The notes under the pieces were generated by a model, which saw nothing but the letters and a program-made list of their open reading frames with translations, did no database searches and was not told the DNA's origin. From Amanita rubescens (lineage: Eukaryota > Basidiomycota > Agaricomycetes > Agaricales > Amanitaceae), in assembly GCA_015039365.1 (NCBI GenBank), contig WION01000014.1, positions 1 to 64,000 of the forward strand: DNA of 64,000 nucleotides. The letters run 5' to 3'. Shown here piece by piece: positions 11,805-23,367 of this stretch (its first letter is position 1; each line of letters opens with the position of its first letter). The position numbers and the translations under genes were made by a program.

Positions 11805-14800
11805 ATGTCAGACAGTGAAGTTGAATTCCCACCAAGTATGTCAAAATTTGCGCCTTGGCATTGTTGAACTTTTTCACTGACGTTATCAAATACGTTATAC
11901 AGACGAGGAACAGGTTGCATTGCTCAGGGAGCGATACAGGTGTCCTCACTTCCGTATCCTTGTCATTGGAAGGGCCAATGCAGGCAAAACGACTATTCTT
12001 GAGAAGGTTTGTCGTGTGGCAAGGGGAACAATCCCCATCATATATGACAAGGAGGGTTAGTCAAACCAGATTTCTCGCACTGTTTAATATTGAGCATCTA
12101 TCAGGCAAACCACTGCAACCTACTTTGACACATTTAATACCATCAATTGAAGTGAGTTGAATGGTGCATATTGGCATATAAGTGTGCTTGTTCACATCTC
12201 ACAATGTTAGAGAGGCATACATGATATTGAGCACCAGATTACATACAAAGGCAGCAACTTCATCTTTCATGACTCTCAGGGCTTTGAATCTGGTGCAACT
12301 GATGAGTTGAATGTTGCTTGGGGATTCATTGACAAGAAATCTGCTGAATCAGAGCTGAGAAACCAGTTGCATGCAATCTGGTATCTTGGGTTATTATTAT
12401 TATCTTTTATAACCAGCTCACCAAATATCTCATAGGTACTGTATCCCCATGGACAGTCCTCGTCCACTTCTGCATACAGAACTCCAGTTCTTTCAAAAAG
12501 GAACAGGAAAAGGTTAGTGTTGAAGCTATTTTCTAGTGTATTGATATTTGGTTGGCATTGCAAGTTACTGCTTCACCTTTTTTACTGCTCTGCTGTGCAT
12601 TAATCACACATACATATTAACCAAATACTGACATCTTCACAGTTCCTTTGGTGGTAGTATTTACCAAATTTGATGGTCAAATAGTCAATGAGTATGTCAA
12701 CATGAAGGATGCAGAGAATTATGAAGATAAGTGGGACTTAGCAAGGGTGAAAGCTGATGACAGTTTTCAGAGGATTTATCTTCCCAAAGTCTTGGATACT
12801 GAATATCCTCCCAAAGCATTTGTGCGATTGGCAGGTGAAAATTGTTAACCTTTCTTGCTTAAACAAACTTAGACATGATGATTTTTCACAGATATGGATT
12901 TGGATGAGAATGACTGTCCTGAATTGACTGAGCAGACTGCTGGTGCACTTGATGATGACATCATTCAACAGCTGTTCATCTCAACACAGATGAATAACCT
13001 TGATCTTTGTGTCAAAACTGCCCTTCAGTGAGGACTGTACTTCTATATAATGCTGCTGCAAATGCTGACTGTTCTTAGACATACCCTGTCTTCTGCATGT
13101 CGATATGACACATGGATAAAGCAGACTCCTAGAATTCTCAACAAGTTTCCACATTACTGGGTACAATGATATTTTCTAAAAGTTTTGACATGGATGTGGA
13201 AAACTAAACCGAGGATGCAATAGATTGACAGAGAAGTATGTCTCTTTCATATTAGAAGGGAACTAAAAATGATAAATGTAATAGGATGTGAGCACACAAA
13301 CATACTTTGATGCTCAAGTTCTTTAACCATTGCCCTGATGAGCAGGCTGTAAGTAACACATAATACATTGATTATTTTGCTGAGCCATGGTCCTATTTTA
13401 ACAGCAAGATGAAATAAATGTGAGCAACGTAAACATTCTGTGGTACATGCATTAATATCTTGCATATGTATTAGTGGGTAAATGATGTCAAAGTGGTTGC
13501 AACTTCACTAGATCTGATTTTGTAACCAACAGTTTGTGCGTGATGCATCATTTTACTGCTGGGTTATCTGATCCTAGTCTTACTTAACAGGAAGTAAGTG
13601 ACATTAATCACATTCCTGACAGCATCCTCATCATATTTATTATATGGCCAATAGGAGGCGAGTAGTGCTTCCCTATGGGTAAATTCAAACTCATCTTTTG
13701 AACCATACATATATACAGGCAGTGAGTAGTACTGCACTATTTTATGCCCCACAGTTTCACTTCATCTGAAACTAGAAAGTGAGTAACACACATTTCCACC
13801 AGCCTCATCACCTATCATATGGCCAACAGCAAGTCTGTAACCTAGTGCTTTGTTCCATTAGAAGAGCTCATTAAATGTTGCCCATGATGAACAGGATGTG
13901 GGTGACATTCAAGTTGTCATTCTTTCTGTCTGTACATCTAATTCTATGATAATAGGCAGTAAGTGGCATAACCCATCACTTGTCCTTGATGACCATATTA
14001 CATGTCATCCCATGAATAGGATGTTAGTGGTATTTATTTTGTCCCAGTTAGAGATCTTATGGTCAAAAGGATGTAAGTAGCACTGCACTTCTTGCATCAG
14101 AAAGACTTGGTCATGGATTATTGCATGACTTGCAGGAAGTGAGTAACATGTTATATTGTCAATTCATCTGCAGGAAGCTGATTTGCTCCCAATTTCCTGT
14201 AGAGAGTAGGCAGTTCTACAAAATCTTTTTCTAGAGTATTTGATACTAACATCACCTACAGGATGTGAGTAGCACTCTTGCATAAAGTAAAGTTTGATCA
14301 CACCCACCCATGACCAATGGCAGTTTGTGAGAATTCTGCAATTTTGTTCTAGGTATTCTGATCACCCCTCTTCCTGTGTCTCCAGTTTGTTAGTCCCATA
14401 GTATTATTCCCTGACAGTCTCAGCAAGTTAACACTTTATTTCAAATAGGCAGTGAGTGGAGCTACATCATATATTCCCATGCACCAGATATTAAATGCCA
14501 TTGTAGGAAGTGAGTAATATGCACATTGCATATCATCAAGATCTAACCTATTGTCAACAGGGGGTGAGGGATTTCTTGTTTTGTTTGCTAACCAATGCTA
14601 ATTTATTGTGGTCAACACTGAACAGACAGTGAGTGACACTCCTTCTCCTCCAATATACATAATCTGATTGCATATGACACATGATCGACAGCATGTGAGT
14701 GACAACAGTGGCTTGTCTGTTGCAAATGAATTGATATCATATCCTATTCACAGTGGGTGAGTAACAATAATCTTTTATTTTACAGCTATGTCATAGTCAC

Positions 14801-17392
14801 AATTTCACAGCATGTAAGTTATGACCATTTATTTCGGTCATGCTCATCCATGATCAATAGAATGTGAGAAATACTGCAAGTTTTCTTGTAAATCCTCTGA
14901 TCCATATCATGTGCAACAGATTGTAAGTGATACTTCAACTCATCATGAAACTTCATGGCTCACTATACACAGTCAGTGAGTGAAGCTACAAATTATACAA
15001 GCTAGCCAGGCTGCACATCATTTTCATGACAAACAGAATGTAAGCTTTTATCCCATTTATTCTCTGAGGTTGGCTCATCCATCTCAATCTACTTACCTAA
15101 CAGAATGTGAGCATACATGCTTTTTAGTGACAGTTCCACCTTATCCTGTGATAAATAGATAGTGTGTGACATTGCTTAGTCTTGTTAAGCAGTCCATCTG
15201 ATTATCACATGGGCAACAGAAAGTAATGACATTATCTCAGGCTTTCCTGCTAAGCAGATTAATCTCATCATGAGCAGTTTGTAGGTAACAATACTTTTTG
15301 ACCCAGGCAATTTCATCCCCATTAAACAGGATGTGAGTTTTAACTGCCTTATTTTTTGAAAAATCCTTATCACAACAAACAGAAATATGAAGTGAGTTAA
15401 AACCAGGAATACTTTTGCTGTCTCATCACACAATCAATAGAATGTAAGTAAACAGTTCCAAATTTTGCCCACATACTTCTTACATTCAACCATTGACCCA
15501 TAGGATGTAAGTGACACTGGGTATTCTGCTGCCAGAAAGTCTTAATGGATATCTTATGACTTATAGCCTGTAAGTGACATTCTACTCCTCCAGGAGCTCT
15601 CATTATATCATATAATGATGCCAACAGGGAGTGAGCATTATTTTCTGCTTCTTGAGCCTATTATGTATAATAAATCACATACACAACAGTTTGTAAGTGA
15701 TTTCTCTTGCAGGGTGATTTTTTCACATCTCTTCCACTATTGAACAGAGAGTGAGAGCACTGTACATTTTTCCTGGAAGTAAATCTCATGTATCTGGTCA
15801 TACAACTGACAGGGAGTTAGTAATGTTTCATGATTTTTCAAAGGGAGACTTATCAAAGTCATATCTATCTATCTATCTATCAATAGGGAGTAAGTTGACA
15901 TGTTTTCCTGAGAAGGCTGCAATCTCATCACAAATCTTCTTACAAACAACAGGGGGTGGGTGACATACTATTTGTGTTTATTAAATAAGTTTCATCCATT
16001 TTGGCTTATGACCATCAGTCAGTGAGTGATATTATGCTTTAATCTATGGTGACATATTAATTACATCTCATGTCTTAAAATGTCAGAATGTGAGTGACAG
16101 AAATGCAAGCTGAAGCAGAATTTTCATTGTATGACCATCAGGAAGTGAGTGTCACTTGATTTTTGGTAGTGACATTATTTCTCATGTGTGCAATATTAAT
16201 AAATAGGATGTGAGTAACATTGTAACAGTTTTCTCAAGCTATTTTCACAACTCATACCTTGGTCAAAGCAAGTGAGTTATGTTTGCCCTTATGTCTGTTG
16301 CTTGTCTAATGGTGGACAGTTTGTGAGTAAGAGCACACAATTTAAGCTGATTGATTTTATTCCATGACCAACAGTTTGTGAGTGGCTCACATGATATTGC
16401 TGGGGAGATTTTGTCTCATGACCAACAGTTTGTGAGTAACCCTACACATGTTCTACTAGGTAACTTATGCAATCTTGCACAATGAACAGGGAGTGAGTTA
16501 CATTGTGAATTGATGTCTGCTTTGGCAACTCTCATCAACTGTCATCTCATGATGAATAGGAAGTAAGTGATTATGTGCACTTTCCTGTCTGAGAGTTGTC
16601 TGATTTAAGGACCAACAGCAAGTAAGTGACATAAAACATTTCTTCTTAGTCTCATTTCATTTCATCTGATGAACAACAGAGAGTCAGTAAATTTGCACTC
16701 TTATCAGTATAAAATCCTATCAGAACTCATCCCATGAACAGGATGTGAGCAAGACCCCTTTCTCTGATTAATGCATCCTTCTTATGTAAATTTAACAGAA
16801 AGTGAGACCATCAGCTTTGTACTAGTATTTTATACTGCTGATATTATCATAAATAGATTGTAAGAAATGATGCCTTTGCAATATTCCTTTCTGATGGCTT
16901 TCCCTATTACTTACCTCTCTAGGTAAGTATTGGCAGTTCAAGGTATAGAAAATTTCATGCTAATTTGTATGCAGTTTGTATGTTTGATGTACATGGGATA
17001 TTTTGCTCTTGCTCATGGATAGTCTGTATTTTTCTCCATGTTTGGAGGGAAAAAAACAACAAAATTTTCACCAAAGGTAAGAGGTGCTTATGTCTGTGGA
17101 GTACAAATGATAGTAACATAGACAGCCTTCAACCTGCCAAATCATAGTTGGTAATATAACTGATTCAATTTATATTTTCTTTGGTTAACTCTATGCAGCA
17201 ATGATTATCATTTGCAAGCTGTCATTCTGGATAAATAAGCCATTCAAATATTCAATCATTGAGGCTTTAGACCAATTCAAGAGCCAAGGATATGAGAAGA
17301 AGCTGAAGACTAGCATTACTTCCCTGTCCCTGCCCAAAGATGGTGATGAATTGCTTAAATTCCTGTATGATCTGATTAAGGACAAGTTCTGA
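11805..17392 (+). CDS. P-loop GTPase with a single-codon microexon linker
   Basis: Exon 1 (11805-11835) reads MSDSEVEFPP. Exons 2-8 (11903-12055, 12105-12151, 12211-12380, 12436-12512, 12643-12834, 12892-13027, 13079-13160) give a G domain with P-loop GRANAGKTT, a G3-like HDSQGFESG and a TKFD G4 motif. These eight exons sum to 888 nt, an exact multiple of 3. A chain of microexons (13224-16977) follows, then an exon at 17033-17093 with FSMFGGKKTTKFSPK, and a final exon 17199-17392 with a hydrophobic stretch (IIICKLSFW) and a helical tail ending LIKDKF. The predicted total is about 452 aa. The family resembles expanded Agaricomycete GTPases of unknown role. The last junctions are less certain: donor 17093/17094 keeps frame, while the stronger donor at 17087 would not. 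The gene body is almost free of CG. Confidence 0.75.
15862..15881 (+). repeat. (TATC)5 microsatellite in an array intron
   Basis: Five perfect TATC units lie just upstream of the acceptor of the GGA microexon at 15887. The host intron (15816-15886) is 71 nt, the longest in the chain, so repeat growth probably explains its length. Confidence 0.9.
16921..16928 (+). other. zero-length exon / recursive splice site
   Basis: The tract TTACCTCTCTAG is followed directly by GTAAGT, so an acceptor abuts a strong donor with no exon between. The preceding intron (16860-16922) is 63 nt and the following one (16923-16974) is 52 nt with a TGCTAAT branch-like site. Both sizes fit the array. This is the form of a ratchet (recursive) splice point. 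An alternative reading with a 6-nt TTCAAG exon at 16936-16941 also keeps frame, but would need a 13-nt intron. Confidence 0.6.
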
Positions 17393-18165
17393 TGGTTTGT
17401 ACTCCATCTAATTTTACACCATCTCACTTCACAATTGAATTTTTGAAGCAAAAGATATCACACAAATTGCCATATGGCCCGGGATACAGAGCCTGAAGGA
17501 TCATTTCTTCTCTATGCCTGCCTGGTTTATGCCAATATCTTCTTTTTTCCTATGCCTGCCTTTGTTGTACCAACACTTTTGTCCTTTCCCCAGGCTGGTT
17601 ATTCTTCCTGCCTGGATATATCAATGTACACCATTTGTCTTTTGCTTACTATGATAGTCCTCTTTGGGTACAGACTGTTGTTTACATAAAACTGAATGTC
17701 ACTGCTGTGTGCTTCAGGTTTCAGTGTTTGAGCTGGGGAAGATTATGACAAGCCTGTTTAACAATGAACTTGTTGATTAAAAATGTTCATGAAAGTGTTG
17801 AACATCTCAAACTTGTTCTGAGATCTTTCTCACCTTCTAATCAGATGGCCATGCTAAGATATGCACACCGGGGTTACCTGACAGTGAAGTATGGAATTTT
17901 CCAAGCTGAACAATCAGGCTGGCAACACATAATGCACAAGCAGATCCAAGAGAGAATAGTGAGCAGTGTGTTTGTCTGGCATTGTTATTGCTATCATAAA
18001 GGTGGACTAAATAAGTGATACTAATTACGGAAAACATACGTGCACGCAAACAAGGATAAGAACGGATGAGGTTGTTCAATAACGGATGACATGTATATGT
18101 TAGATGGCGAGCTCTATCGTATGGTGTCAGGGTTGATATATCGACAAGTCGGACGGCACAGCCGC
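17393..18165. other. 3' flank of GTPase gene, weak ORFs only
   Basis: This stretch is CG-poor up to about 18030 and then turns CG-rich at the edge of TOM70. Two plus-strand frames (17474-17689, hydrophobic, and 17764-18018) have no recognised similarity. They could be 3' untranslated sequence or gene remnants. Confidence 0.35.
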
Positions 18166-20657
18166 TCAGAACATGCCCCGCGCGAGCTGGTTAAGCTGCG
18201 CCGCCTGGTCGGGATAATTTTTCTGGAATTCGATCTGTGCTTCTGTAGCCTGTGAATCGACTCCAATCAATAATCGTTCATGACTCAAGTGCAAGGCAAT
18301 CACTCACGTATTTATATGTTAGGGCGTTGTTCAGCTCCGGTTCGTTCCTCGCTAGTTGGACTTGCTTTTCGAACATCTCGGCTGCTTTGTCAATTTTGCC
18401 TTGTTGTAGGTTAAGCTGCGCCAGGGTCGCTATCGCCGCTTCGCACTCGGGGTCAATGCGGAGGGCTTCGTTGCAACACCGTTCGGCAGCTCCAGCATCT
18501 TGTTTCCATTGGAATAGTGTAAGACCCTTGTTTACGAGCGGGAGAACGTTCGCAAGGCGTCTAGCATGAACCTGTCAGAACCAGGACGCAGAACATTGGA
18601 AACACTCACTTGTCCTTTTCCAACTCGAACGACTTGTCAAACTTTTCCGCCGCTTCCTCGAACCTTTGTTGGTCCAACAAAAGCTCTCCGCTACGCCCCG
18701 TCATCAGATTCAACACAAGGTCTGAAAAGAAGATACCCTTACTAATAGTTGTATGGCTCGCTCCTCTGCGGGAACGCTTTCAACGTTTTCCTAAACGTAG
18801 CCATGCCATTTGCCAAGCTACCCGACTTGTACTGTGCAACGGCCAACTGGATATGGCTAAACACGAATTTGTCATCCAACTCCGTCGAACGGGTGTAGTT
18901 CTCCGCCGCTTCGTTAAACTCGTTCATGATAAATAGCACTAGCGCAGGTCAACGGCTGGAATCACACGTAGAGTGCACACTCGTACCTTGTCCTCGGTGA
19001 TAGAAGGCATCAGGGTCGTTCGGGTTTTGGCTGATCGCATCGTCAAAGCATTGGAACGCTTTTTTAGGATCGCCTTGTTCCATGTATACACTGGCCAGCT
19101 TGACGAGACTTTGAGTAAATTCCGGAGCAACTGCGATGGATGCAACGAAGTCGTCTTTGGCCCCATCGACGTCGCCAGTCAAGAACCTAGTCAAAAATCA
19201 GGCATAAAATTCGTAAGAGTGCACTTTGGCAACGTACTTGAACGTTCCACGAAGGTTGAGTGCCTCAGCCTTTCCTGCAGGCCATGAAATCCCCTGCTCC
19301 AGCGACTCGTTGATATACGTCAAAGCATGGGGGTAGTCCGGAGCATCGAGCGCCTCCAGCGCCAGTTTTAGGGTCTGGTCGCCTTGCGACGGATTTTCGG
19401 GCAGTGTAGGGTGTGATCCTGCTCGAAAGAAAACATGTGGTTAACAATGGTTAGCGTTCGCAACACGCCAGGCTTACGGAGACGGAATGCAGCAAAGTAG
19501 GCTTGAATAAAGTTGAACGATGGTAATCGAGGTTCCCGAGTCTGCCGGCCATGCAGAGCAGCGTCAGCTACCAGCTTTAAAAAAGAAACGCAGAACAGAA
19601 ACGCACTGCCATAAGCTCGGCACTTTTTTTCGTCGCCAGTTTTTTCAATACGCGTTCTACAGATTGGGCAGTATTTTGGTTTTGGAACTTGTCCAAGATG
19701 GTTGCGGCGGTAAAATCTGCAGTGGTGTTAAGTGAGGAAGGAAAAGAAGGGGGGGATAGAATTGCATACCTCGCAGAGACTCTTCGTATCTCTCCAACCC
19801 TTCCAACGCCAGCGCGCGCCTATTCAATGCCTTGACGTACGCCGGTTCCAGTTTCAGCGCCTCATCGCAGTCATTGACCACAAGTTCGTGCTTAGGTGGG
19901 GACATGTTGATATAACCTGTAATTCGTCTTGTTAACTGTCTGTATTGTGACGGCGAAGAGCTTCACAAACTCACATGCTGCACGGTTCGAGTAAAATACC
20001 GAGTCAGCCTTAGGCGAGACCTGGATCGCTTGCGTATACAACTCTACAGCCCTTGCAAAGTCCTTGCCCGTGTACGCCGTGTTGCCTTTGGATTTGTACT
20101 CTGAAGCTTTTTTCGTCCGTTCCTACACCATACCCCGCATGTTTAACACATAACGAAAAGGTTGCAAGAATACAGGACCCTTACCTCAGTTGACATCCCG
20201 GCAATCTGAGCCTCTGACAACACTTCGACCTCACCCTCGCCTACAAAAACGAAGTATCCAAGTCAGCATTGAACACCAGGCAGGACAACTGCATATAAGA
20301 CAGAAACTCGCCACTGGTGGATGCAGGCTTCACTTCCTCTAAAATCGGGCCGTCCTCATCCTTCACCGTCTTCTTCTTCTTGCTCTTCCTCTTCTTTCCG
20401 TCACTCCCCGCTTCTCCAGCGGCACCCTCTCCCTTTTCCACATCCACACCTCTCTTCGTCCGCCTTCTCGAGCCACCTGCACCGGCAGACGAAGAAGCCA
20501 CATGGTACTGGTAGGCCGCGACACCACCTACGGCCAAGAGAGCTGCAGCAGTACCAATGAGAACCGCGCGTTTATTCTCAGCAACGAAGCCTTGAATTCT
20601 CTCGATAATCGACGTGCTCTCTTCTACGCCATAATTTGAGGCAGACTGCGAGGTCAT
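18166..20657 (-). CDS. TOM70: mitochondrial import receptor TOM70
   Basis: The start at 20657 ([14 protein letters not shown]) is chosen because a single membrane anchor ([20 protein letters not shown]) follows at residues of about 30-50, as in Tom70. A Lys/Glu-rich cytosolic linker ([15 protein letters not shown]) comes next, then TPR units across about ten exons: [60 protein letters not shown] and [20 protein letters not shown]. The protein ends [12 protein letters not shown] at 18166. Tom70 sits in the outer mitochondrial membrane and receives Hsp70/Hsp90-bound carrier precursors. An in-frame ATG further upstream would place a hydrophilic extension before the anchor and is less likely. Introns are short with standard sites and no lesion was seen. 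Confidence 0.88.
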
Positions 20658-20820
20658 GGTGTTGGTAAGGATGGTCGAGGATGTACGGCTGTTCAATGGC
20701 TTTTTTCGGGATCGTGGGAATATTCGGCATCCCATTCGGCACTTCCTGATTGGTTGCCCGTATGTAAACTCCACACTAGTAGAATACTAATGTACTACAA
20801 TGCAATGGGTATTAAGAATC

Positions 20821-23367
20821 TCATCTGGCACTCCGCTTCTCCTCCACGACTTTCTGCACCCATCTCAGTAGTACAATTTCCAACATATCTTCCCATCCTT
20901 CATCTTTCCTCGCCACGATGCGAGCGTCAAACTCGATGACCGGCTCCGTTGAAGACACCGGTCGTATTTTGGGCGGTGATGTACCTGGTCCAGGCATGCC
21001 AGTGTGACTTGTTGATCCTGGACTGGAAGTAGATTGAATATGCCCAATGAGTTTCAGCGAATTCAGCGACGTCTGATTGAGTGGTTGATTTGGCGTTTGA
21101 ATCGGGAGCAAATACCGAAGCTTCAGTGCCCTGTAAAGTCATTGAATTGCTTAGGACAGAGAACAGACACCAACGAAACACGTACCCGGCCCAGAGTCTC
21201 AAATTATCCGTCCTCCTAAACGTCCATCCCTTCTTTTCACTACTTTCCGTCTCCGATTGGGCCTTTTCAAGCGAAATGATATCGTGTATGCTGTCTTTAC
21301 TGACGTATCCCCACGGCTTCTTGCTCTTGCGCACGCACGTGTTATACGCCATGCACAACAACTGGCCAGAGGACAGACTGCTTAAAAAGTCTGTCCTTGA
21401 ATGAGGAGAACCCAACGCAGACAAAAGTTGCGAAGACAAAAACGCGCCCAGAAGCGCGTGAGCTCTTCCTAACCACAAGCATCAGCATCGATACTTGGCA
21501 TGACGCAAAACTTACCCAGATTGTCGCCAACGAACTTCGTCCTCTTTGCCCAACCGGGGAGATCCTCGTCATCCACACTGTCATCTTCGTCCTCTTCTCC
21601 CTCCGGAATACCAGCCTCCATTTCCTCTGGCTCCTCCGTCAAACTCATCCCCCTCAACAACTCCACCGCACTGGTGCTCACCCTCCTCCGATTATCCGCC
21701 GCCGCCGCCATGATCCGCCCTGCACCATCCCCAGTACTCACTCTCCGCCCTTTACTCCTCGGTCTCATCACCCTCCTACGCTCCCTCTCCCATCCGCGTT
21801 CCATCCCCCTCACAGGCCGCTCCTCTTCCCGCTCCTGCCCCTCCTGCACCCCAAAAATGACTTTATCCACCACATCCAAATACCCCTTCACCACCTCCCT
21901 CTCCCTAGCCAACTCCTCCATCCTCACATCTTGGCGATACAGCCACCCACTCCCCAACACCAGCCTCTCATCCCACAACTCCCGTTTCTTCTCCTCCTCA
22001 ACATCACTATCACTCTCTTCGTTTTCCCAAACAGGAACCTCCTCGAGCCTGTCCCCGACTTGAATCTGAACGAGCGAGTAAGTGATGGATAAATCACCGT
22101 CATGATCATGATGCCGCGCATCCAACTCATGATGATGGTTCAACCCCAAATCCGGGCTCATCGCACGCGCAGCAGCAGCACCAGCCCCGTCGCTCAGCGC
22201 ATCGTACGCGTCATCGCTCAACGGTAACCGATACCGTTCCTCCACCTCCCTCAACGCAGCCAACACCTCCAAAGCCGATTTCCTAACAAGCGTAGAGGGT
22301 TCACCGGCACCTTTCTTTTGATGCTTCTGCGTGACTTGATCGCGTTCCCGACGTAAAAGATCCGGAGCCTTGTCAGGGGGAGGTTTCGCAGACGACGAAG
22401 AAGAAGACGTGTGCGCCTCGTGACCACTCAGGGTATTATGTCGATTCTGTTTACTAGGCGTACCACCTGGTCCGAGCACCATCGGTCTGAGATGAGCTCG
22501 TGAGTGGACCGGGGAAAGTACTGAATCATCCGGGAGCGACACGAGGTAGTTCCTCGTCGATCGGATCGCTCTCGTCGTCGTTTTGAGAAGTTCGAGCACG
22601 TCGACGGGTGTAGATGATGAAGGGTCGCTGATGGTGACGATGGGGCGGTTTTCTGAGGGGAAGGATTGTTGGGTGTAGGCGGAGTGGGGTGGAAGATCAT
22701 CGTTATCGAGGTTCCAGGCACGCGTTACGGCATTGAGGTCGTCGACGACACCTGGGAGGAGGGAATCTGGATCTGTTTCGTACGTCTTGGGTTGGTTTGG
22801 TAGGAAGGTGGGTTTGTTTGGGATGGGGAGGGTGAGCGTGAATGTTTCTGGGAAGAGGGATTTGGTGGTGCTAGGCGGAGAGGACGAGAGGGATGATGTA
22901 GATGTCGATGGGGTGATGCTGGGGAGGTATGAAGCCCCTCCAATGGCGGGAACGAGACCATAGTGTGGTTTTTCGAGTGAACTATAGGATAAATGAAACA
23001 CCGTCAACGTTGAGCGTTCTAATTCTGTTAGGTGATGCCGTCAAAGAAGAGAGACGTACTCTTTATTCGCGACTAGTCCAGTCTTGGTAAAGTAGTGTTG
23101 TAGATGTTCAATACTTCCTAGGGCGAGGACGCTCTCACGTTTGGCCGCGCTTCGGCTGAAAGGCTTGAGCGTCTTCGCATTAAATTTCGAATTTGGGTAA
23201 ACGGCAGTAGGACGGCGATTGGGTCCCGCTCTTTCTTCTGAACCTGGACTTGAGGGCGAAGGCGCTGAGCCAGAGCTCAATGTGCCCGTCGAGTCAGGAG
23301 TAAGACTCATGGGCGAGGGAGAGGCAGAGCCTGAGCTTTCTGCAATCCACGAAGAGGCTCTTGCCAT
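20821..23367 (-). CDS. conserved fungal protein with CH-like block and long disordered region
   Basis: The protein starts MARASSWIAESSGSASPSP. A Ser/Pro-rich leader is followed by STLEHLQHYF-like sequence (GSIEHLQHYFTKTGLVANKE) and a very long exon (to about 21530) rich in Ser, Pro, Glu and Arg. An acidic cluster (EGEEDEDDSVDDEDLPGWAK) comes before a conserved C-terminal domain with GRAHALLGAFL, GQLLCMAYNTCVRKSKKPWG, SIHDIISLE and GWTFRRTDNLRLWAG. The spacing of the last block (helix, SGQLLCMAYN, KKPWG) recalls a calponin-homology-like fold; that is inference. It ends VEEKRSAR at 20821. It lies in the same orientation upstream of TOM70. The exact molecular role is not known to me. Confidence 0.65.

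Larger units (their letters stand above)
13224..17198 (+). other. array of single-codon microexons and 47-71 nt introns
   Basis: Fifty-nine exons of exactly 3 nt lie between acceptor AG and donor GT, for example GAT 13285-13287, GCT 13348-13350, TTT 13533-13535, ACA 14626-14628, TGG 14754-14756, CCT 15567-15569, GAT 16742-16744 and TTT 16975-16977. Three slightly longer ones also fit: 12 nt at 13224-13235 (IDRE), 15 nt at 13405-13419 (QDEIN) and 9 nt at 15383-15391 (KYE). A sixtieth codon, TTG, is possible at 17148-17150. Unit spacing is 50-74, averaging about 61. Donors match GTRAGT exactly in 35 of 62 cases and most of the rest differ by one base; one is GC (13658). Nearly all acceptors are CAG or TAG. 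None of the 59 codons is a stop and none ends in C. All small exons are phase 0. Confidence 0.8.

Noticed and set aside
14174..14205. Acceptor CAG at 14171-14173 giving a 32-nt exon
   Set aside because: It would break the frame and leave a 35-nt intron; the 64-nt intron ending at 14202 followed by AGA fits the array.
13200..17000. Regular ~61-bp spacing suggested a minisatellite or CRISPR-like repeat array
   Set aside because: The repeated parts are splice acceptor, codon and donor; spacing varies from 50 to 74, intron bodies are unrelated, and exon lengths are always multiples of 3. CRISPR arrays do not occur in nuclear fungal DNA.
21397..22092. 231-codon plus-strand frame rich in His and Pro
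   Set aside because: It lies antisense to the long exon of the 20821-23367 gene and its composition mirrors that exon's low-complexity sequence.
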